Position numbers and translations under genes: made by a program. A DNA stretch of 12,640 nucleotides from positions 1 through 12,640 of the forward strand of contig JASLHL010000144.1 of NCBI GenBank assembly GCA_030152225.1, given 5' to 3'. This DNA comes from Flavobacterium sp. (lineage in GTDB: Bacteria; Bacteroidota; Bacteroidia; Flavobacteriales; Flavobacteriaceae). Shown here one piece after another: positions 7,868 to 12,640 of this stretch; position 1 is the first letter of the stretch; the number at the start of each line of letters is the position of its first letter. Under the pieces are notes generated by a model. The model saw nothing but the letters and a program-made list of their open reading frames with translations, was not told the DNA's origin and ran no database searches.

Positions 7868-9112
7868 ATGATGAAAAAACTACTTTCATTGTTGTACGGA
7901 GATAAGATTATATGGGCATTAGCAATTTTATTGGCCATGCTGTCTTTTTTACCCGTTTATAGTGCGAGTACGAATCTAGTTTATACCATTGGAACAGGAA
8001 AGGCAACAACCGATTATTTGTTTCGACATTTCGTTCATTTATTTATTGGAATTTGCATCATGTGGTATTTTCACAAAAGAGATTATGCGCTCTTTCGGAA
8101 AATTGCCATCATCGGTATGCCCATTATTGCATTGATCTTGTTGTACACCTTATTAAAGGGAAATACAATTGGAGGAGCCAATGCAAGTAGATGGCTGAAA
8201 ATCCCCTTGTTGGGACAATTTCAACCCTCTTCTACAGCGGCAATTATCTTGCTTATGTATGTGGCGCAATACCTTACAGGAATTAAAGATGAAGTAGTTA
8301 CGTTTAAAACGTCCTTTTGGCAATTATGGGTTCCCGTATTGGTCATTATTGGACTGATTTTACCCGCTAACTTTTCCACGGCAGCCTTGATCTTTTGCAT
8401 GGTCTGTGTATTGGTGTTTATTGGAAAATATCCCTTTAAATACTTGATGACAATCATCGGAATCGGTGCCTGTTGTATGCTTGTATTCGTTCTAGTAGCT
8501 AAAGCTTTTCCAGGAGCATTCCCCCATCGGGTGGATACTTGGATTAGCCGTATTGATCGCTTTGCTGGCCCCGATGATGGAACCCGAGATTTATATCAGG
8601 TAGAAAATGCTAAAATGGCCATCGCTAATGGTGGATTGTTCGGAGTTGGTCCTGGTAAAAGTGTATTGAAAAACTTTTTACCTCAATCTTCCTCCGATTT
8701 TATCTTTGCTATCATTGTAGAAGAATGGGGATTGCTAGGCGGATTTAGCATTTTAGGGATCTACCTCTTGCTTTTTTATCGCTTTCTCATTGCTGTGCAC
8801 AAAGCACCTACCCTCTTTGGAAAGTTATTGGTAGCAGGATTGGGGTTTTATCTCATCTTCCAAGCGTTAATCAATATGGGAGTAGCCGTTTCACTTTTAC
8901 CAACAACAGGACAAGCTTTGCCGTTGGTTAGTAGTGGTGGAACAGCAATCTGGATGACGTGTTTTGCCATTGCTGTTATTCTCAGCGTGACCAAAAAAGA
9001 AGCGGAAGTACAAGCAGAAGAACAAAAAAGACAAGAAGAAGAGCAAATGGAACAAGAAATGTTACATGATTTGCACTTAGAACGATTAGAAAAAAATAGT
9101 ATAGAAGAATAA
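7868..9112 (+). CDS. ftsW: Septal peptidoglycan glycosyltransferase FtsW (SEDS family)
   Basis: FtsW polymerises lipid II into glycan strands at the septum together with FtsI. The 414-residue protein has about ten hydrophobic segments and the SEDS signatures: RWLKIP and FQPSS in the first half, GPGKS, the catalytic-loop segment QSSSDFIFAIIVEEWG with D277 (equivalent to the essential D297 of E. coli FtsW), and PLVSSGGTA. Two details stand out: the loop usually reading PDxGT is P166-A-N-F-S-T171 here, and a Glu/Gln/Lys-rich cytoplasmic tail of about 40 residues (374-414) follows the last membrane helix. It could in principle be RodA, but its place between murD and murG argues for FtsW. Two ATGs are adjacent (7868 and 7871); a weak AAGG lies just upstream. 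Confidence 0.94.
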   Translation: MMKKLLSLLYGDKIIWALAILLAMLSFLPVYSASTNLVYTIGTGKATTDYLFRHFVHLFIGICIMWYFHKRDYALFRKIAIIGMPIIALILLYTLLKGNTIGGANASRWLKIPLLGQFQPSSTAAIILLMYVAQYLTGIKDEVVTFKTSFWQLWVPVLVIIGLILPANFSTAALIFCMVCVLVFIGKYPFKYLMTIIGIGACCMLVFVLVAKAFPGAFPHRVDTWISRIDRFAGPDDGTRDLYQVENAKMAIANGGLFGVGPGKSVLKNFLPQSSSDFIFAIIVEEWGLLGGFSILGIYLLLFYRFLIAVHKAPTLFGKLLVAGLGFYLIFQALINMGVAVSLLPTTGQALPLVSSGGTAIWMTCFAIAVILSVTKKEAEVQAEEQKRQEEEQMEQEMLHDLHLERLEKNSIEE

Positions 9113-9118
9113 AAGCAA

Positions 9119-10213
9119 ATGGAACGTAAACCGAAGTTTATCATTAGTGGCGGAGGAACAGGAGGACATATTTTTCCTGCATTGGCAATTGCCGACGAAT
9201 TAAAGGCGAGATTTCCTGAAGCAGCTATTCTTTTTGTAGGAGCAGAAGGGAAAATGGAAATGCAACGCGTACCCCAAGCTGGCTATCCCATCGAAGGATT
9301 GTGGATTTCGGGTATTCAACGCAAATTGACCCTCGATAATTTGATGTTTCCTTTTAAGTTGTTGAGTAGCTTGAAGCGATCTAGAAAAATTATTAAAAAT
9401 TTTCAACCCGATGTTGTTATTGGTACTGGTGGATTTGCAAGTGGAGCAGTGGTAAAAGTAGCAGCAGGAAAAGGAATTCCCACGCTTATACAAGAGCAAA
9501 ACTCATTTCCAGGGATTACCAATAAGTTATTGGCAAAAGAAGTAGACAAAGTCTGTGTGGCCTATGATGGATTAGAACATTTTTTTCCGGCACACAAAAT
9601 TATAAAAACGGGAAATCCAGTTCGTCAGGGGTTACTCGATATAGCAACAAAAAGAGACGAAGCCATCAGTCATTTTGGATTAGATTCATCAAAAAATACA
9701 CTGTTGGTTATTGGAGGAAGTTTAGGCGCACGTAGAATAAACCAATTGGTAGAAGAACAATTGCCCTTGTTTAGCGAAATGGGGATTCAATTGATCTGGC
9801 AATGTGGAAAGTTCTACTACGAGGAATACAAACAATATGAGTCAGCCGCTGTACGCGTATGTGCATTTGTAGATCGAATGGATCTAGCCTATGCCGCAGC
9901 AGATAGTATTATTTCTCGTGCAGGAGCATCTTCAGTATCGGAGCTAGCATTAGTGGGAAAGGCAGTACTGTTTATTCCTTCACCTAATGTAGCAGAAGAT
10001 CATCAGACCAAAAATGCGAGAAGTATCGTCGAACAAGATGCCGCACTTTTGATCAAAGAAAGCGAGTTGAATGAAAAGTTTGTTTCGACTTTTCAAGACT
10101 TGTTTAATGATAAAGAAAGACAGAAGGCTTTGGGACAAAAGTTTAGAACACTAGCTTTACCCACTGCCACAAAAGAGATAGTAGATCAGATCGTAGAATT
10201 AATGAAGAAGTAA
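9119..10213 (+). CDS. murG: UDP-GlcNAc:lipid I N-acetylglucosaminyltransferase MurG
   Basis: MurG is the peripheral membrane GT-B glycosyltransferase that converts lipid I to lipid II on the inner face of the membrane. The 364-residue protein shows the N-terminal G-loop GGGTGGH (11-17), the second glycine-rich loop [20 protein letters not shown], the C-terminal-domain loop [10 protein letters not shown] (199-208), and the UDP-GlcNAc-binding region R267-A-G-A-S-S-V-S-E275 followed by D294-H-Q-T-K-N-A300. Length and motif order are normal. ATG at 9119 lies 6 bases after the ftsW stop, so the lipid II maker is encoded directly next to the polymerase that uses it. Confidence 0.97.
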   Translation: MERKPKFIISGGGTGGHIFPALAIADELKARFPEAAILFVGAEGKMEMQRVPQAGYPIEGLWISGIQRKLTLDNLMFPFKLLSSLKRSRKIIKNFQPDVVIGTGGFASGAVVKVAAGKGIPTLIQEQNSFPGITNKLLAKEVDKVCVAYDGLEHFFPAHKIIKTGNPVRQGLLDIATKRDEAISHFGLDSSKNTLLVIGGSLGARRINQLVEEQLPLFSEMGIQLIWQCGKFYYEEYKQYESAAVRVCAFVDRMDLAYAAADSIISRAGASSVSELALVGKAVLFIPSPNVAEDHQTKNARSIVEQDAALLIKESELNEKFVSTFQDLFNDKERQKALGQKFRTLALPTATKEIVDQIVELMKK

Positions 10214-10216
10214 AAA

Positions 10217-11566
10217 ATGGATATAAATAGCATTAAGAGCGTATATTTTATCGGAATTGGAGGCATTGGTATGAGTGCTTTGGCTCGTTATTTTAAGTTC
10301 ATTGGAAAAGAAGTTGCAGGATATGATAAAGTATCTACGCAATTGACACAAGAATTAGAAGTCGCAGGTATTGAGATTCACTACGAAGATAGCGTAGACT
10401 TAATCCGCGAAAATTATAAAGAGGTAGCCTCAACTTTAGTTGTCGTTACTCCAGCAGTGCCTCAAGAGCATACAGAGTGGAATTATTTCAAAAACAATCA
10501 ATTTGAAATTAAAAAACGCGCGGAGGTTTTAGGCATAATTACCAAAGATACCTACTGCTTTGCGGTAGCAGGTACGCATGGTAAAACAACAACAACGAGT
10601 ATCTTAGGGCATTTGTTGTTTCAAGCGGGATTAGATGTAACCGCTTTTGTTGGTGGAGTAGTTGAAAACTATCAAACCAATTTAATCGGAAGTGGTAAAA
10701 CCATTACCGTTGTAGAGGCAGATGAATTTGATCGTTCTTTTTTGCGCTTGTTTCCCAATGTAGCCTGTATCACTTCAACAGAAGCGGATCACTTGGATAT
10801 TTTTGGAACAGCAGAACAGATGCTTGTTGCATTTGAGGATTTTGCACAGCGATTGCCAGATGCTAATAAACTCTTCGTTACAGAAGCGGTGAGTTTAGAT
10901 GGAATTCAAGTCGGATTTGATCCTACTTGTAGCTATAGAGCGACGAATGTAAAAGTGGTAGAGGGCTGGTATGTGTTTGATCTTGTAACACCGAAAGAAA
11001 CCCTTCAAGACGTTTCTTTTGGATTGCCAGGAAGACACAACCTATCCAATGCTTTAATGGCTTTTGCTATGGCAAGTGATTACGGCGTGGATTCGCAAAA
11101 ATTAATTGAAGGGTTAAAGAGCTTTCGAGGAGTACGCAGAAGATTCTCTTATAAAATAAGAACAGAGAACCTAATCTACATCGATGATTATGCACATCAC
11201 CCAACTGAAATTAAAGCGGCTAGCCAAGGGGTACACGAAATGCACGGAGACAAGAAAATTGTCGCTGTATTTCAACCACACTTGTACAGTCGAACAAGAG
11301 ATTTTATGGATGAATTTGCCGAAGCACTTTCGACGTTTGACAATGTGATTTTGTTGGATATTTATCCCGCACGCGAATTGCCAATCGAAGGGGTTACTTC
11401 AGCGAAATTGTTGGAGCAGTTAACCTCTAAACAAAAAGAGCTAGTGGCAAAAGAAGATTTAATCGAACATTTAAAAGCATCAGATGCGGAGATCATCTTA
11501 ACCATTGGAGCAGGAGATATTGGAGAAATGGTTCAGGAGATTAAAGTAGCTTTAGAAGGAAAATAA
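10217..11566 (+). CDS. murC: UDP-N-acetylmuramate: L-alanine ligase MurC
   Basis: MurC starts the peptide stem by joining L-alanine to UDP-MurNAc with ATP, in the cytoplasm. The 449-residue protein has the N-terminal GIGGIGMSALA nucleotide-binding loop (about residue 13 onward), the P-loop A118-G-T-H-G-K-T-T-T126 with the THGKT form typical of MurC, E167-A-D-E-F in the central domain, TSTEADHLDIFG, D323-D-Y-A-H-H-P329, VFQPHLYSRT and LDIYPARE. The similar enzyme Mpl uses tripeptides, but the motif set, the length and the place between murG and ftsQ support MurC. ATG at 10217 lies 3 bases after the murG stop. Confidence 0.96.
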   Translation: MDINSIKSVYFIGIGGIGMSALARYFKFIGKEVAGYDKVSTQLTQELEVAGIEIHYEDSVDLIRENYKEVASTLVVVTPAVPQEHTEWNYFKNNQFEIKKRAEVLGIITKDTYCFAVAGTHGKTTTTSILGHLLFQAGLDVTAFVGGVVENYQTNLIGSGKTITVVEADEFDRSFLRLFPNVACITSTEADHLDIFGTAEQMLVAFEDFAQRLPDANKLFVTEAVSLDGIQVGFDPTCSYRATNVKVVEGWYVFDLVTPKETLQDVSFGLPGRHNLSNALMAFAMASDYGVDSQKLIEGLKSFRGVRRRFSYKIRTENLIYIDDYAHHPTEIKAASQGVHEMHGDKKIVAVFQPHLYSRTRDFMDEFAEALSTFDNVILLDIYPARELPIEGVTSAKLLEQLTSKQKELVAKEDLIEHLKASDAEIILTIGAGDIGEMVQEIKVALEGK

Positions 11567-11570
11567 AAAA

Positions 11571-12308
11571 ATGAAAAAATTGTTGAAGAAAATAAAATGG
11601 TCTGATTTGCGCATTTTGATGATGCTTGTAGTCGTCTTGTTTTTATATTCTTTTAGCAATGACAGAAGTACACATCGAAACTTAAAAGGAGTAGAGATTA
11701 TACTGAAGGGAGAAGAGATTCATTTTGTAACCTCTAGTGATGTAAGCGAGATTGTAAGATACCAGAGTGGTACTGTGACAGCACAGGACAGAACGACGAT
11801 TGATCTGAATGCGTTAGAAAAAAGCGTATTGCAAAACAGGTTGATCAAGGATGCAGAGGTTTATCTTACTATTGACGGGTTTTTGAAAGTGGAGATTGAC
11901 CAAAAAAAGGCAATTGGACGAGTGGTAGGCGAACAGGAATCCTATTATTTGGATGAGAATGGAAATAAAATGCCCTTGTCAGAAAACTATGCAGAACGCG
12001 TCATTTTAGTTGAAGGTCGTATTAAAAGCGAAGCCCAGCAGGATTTAAAACAGATGTTGGAAATTATCAATGCGGATGAGTTTTTAAAACAAGAGATTAC
12101 AGGGATCAGTATTCAACCCGGAGAGGTCATTTACTTGAAAAGTCGAGTGAATAAGTTTCAGATTCTATTTGGAAGCTTTAATGAAATGGAGCGTAAACTC
12201 ATGAATTATAAAGCTTTTATACAGTATGCAATCGATGAAAAAATAGAAATAGATAGTTATAAAAAGATCAATCTGAAATTTACCCAACAAGTGGTGTGTT
12301 CAAAATAA
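11571..12308 (+). CDS. ftsQ: FtsQ-type cell division protein
   Basis: This is a 245-residue bitopic protein: a basic cytoplasmic N-terminus (MKKLLKKIKW), one membrane segment (about 13-29), and a periplasmic part. The part after the membrane (about 37-110) contains LKGVEIILKGEE and a later NRLIKDAEVYLTIDGFLKVEI stretch, which fits the POTRA-plus-FtsQ-domain pattern, where the second stretch resembles the 'P.V..A.V....P..L.I.V' region. FtsQ links the early Z-ring proteins to FtsL/FtsB and FtsW-FtsI. Sequence conservation is low, as expected for FtsQ; the identity rests mainly on position between murC and ftsA and on topology. ATG at 11571 lies 4 bases after the murC stop. It ends 8 bases before ftsA. 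Confidence 0.88.
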   Translation: MKKLLKKIKWSDLRILMMLVVVLFLYSFSNDRSTHRNLKGVEIILKGEEIHFVTSSDVSEIVRYQSGTVTAQDRTTIDLNALEKSVLQNRLIKDAEVYLTIDGFLKVEIDQKKAIGRVVGEQESYYLDENGNKMPLSENYAERVILVEGRIKSEAQQDLKQMLEIINADEFLKQEITGISIQPGEVIYLKSRVNKFQILFGSFNEMERKLMNYKAFIQYAIDEKIEIDSYKKINLKFTQQVVCSK

Positions 12309-12316
12309 AATTGAGT

Positions 12317-12640
12317 ATGGAAAAAGAAAATATAGCTGTTGGTTTAGACATTGGGACAACAAAGATTGTCGCAATGATTGGTAAAAAAAATGAATATGGA
12401 AAGCTCGAGATTTTAGGTTTGGGAAAAGCTAAGAGTTTGGGCGTTAAACGAGGGGTGGTGAATAATATTACACAAACCATCCAATCGATTCAACATGCGG
12501 TTGCAGATGCGGAGACTCAAGCAGGCTACAAGATTAAAAATGTTGTAGTAGGTATTGCGGGTCAACACATTCGAAGCATTCAGCACAGTGATTATATTAG
12601 TCGTCCGAATCCCGATGAGGTGATTGGAGATAAAGATATT
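12317..12640 (+). CDS. ftsA: Cell division protein FtsA, 5' part (runs off the window)
   Basis: FtsA is the actin-like ATPase that anchors FtsZ to the membrane and recruits later division proteins. The frame from ATG 12317 stays open for 108 codons to the window end. The opening ENIAVGLDIGTTKIVAMIG (residues 4-22) contains the phosphate-1 loop of the actin/Hsp70 fold with D11, and KRGVVNNITQTIQSIQ and VVVGIAGQHIRS fit the FtsA-specific region that follows. A TTG two codons upstream (12311) is in frame, but the ATG is preferred. The gene begins 8 bases after the ftsQ stop with no Shine-Dalgarno sequence. The C-terminal half, including the membrane-targeting helix, is outside the window. Confidence 0.96.
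   Translation, partial: MEKENIAVGLDIGTTKIVAMIGKKNEYGKLEILGLGKAKSLGVKRGVVNNITQTIQSIQHAVADAETQAGYKIKNVVVGIAGQHIRSIQHSDYISRPNPDEVIGDKDI

Overview
The window is the front and middle of a division and cell wall (dcw) cluster, all on the + strand, from a bacterium of the phylum Bacteroidota, most likely family Flavobacteriaceae. The evidence is the gene order, an A/T-rich genome without Shine-Dalgarno sequences, a TAnnTTTG-type promoter, a single PASTA domain on the division transpeptidase, the FtsL-like protein type, and protein sequences that read like Flavobacterium/Myroides homologues. The genus cannot be fixed from the sequence alone.

Layout: bases 1-109 are a non-coding control region with three 10-bp tandem repeats (40-69), which look like the operator for MraZ, and a -7 promoter box (79-86). 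Then follow mraZ (110-568), rsmH (561-1472), an ftsL-like gene (1469-1828), ftsI (1819-3831), murE (3828-5282), mraY (5299-6510), murD (6515-7846), ftsW (7868-9112), murG (9119-10213), murC (10217-11566), ftsQ (11571-12308) and the first 108 codons of ftsA (12317 to the window end). No tRNA, rRNA, mobile element, CRISPR array or internal terminator was seen. The longest gap between genes is 21 bases, so the set is almost certainly one operon read from the promoter at its left end.

How the genes work together: MurC, MurD and MurE add L-Ala, D-Glu and a diamino acid (meso-DAP, judging from the DNPR motif) to UDP-MurNAc in the cytoplasm. MraY moves the product to undecaprenyl phosphate (lipid I), and MurG adds GlcNAc (lipid II). 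FtsW polymerises and FtsI cross-links this precursor at the septum. The FtsL-like protein and FtsQ are the small bitopic scaffold proteins, and FtsA tethers FtsZ to the membrane; ftsZ is expected just beyond the right edge. MraZ is the regulator of the operon, and RsmH methylates 16S rRNA. murF, ddl and murB are not inside this stretch.

I found no new biological system here. The points worth a second look are the promoter with MraZ-type repeats in place of a -33 element, the forced non-ATG start of mraZ, a run of four overlapping gene junctions, and lineage-type features in MraY and FtsW.
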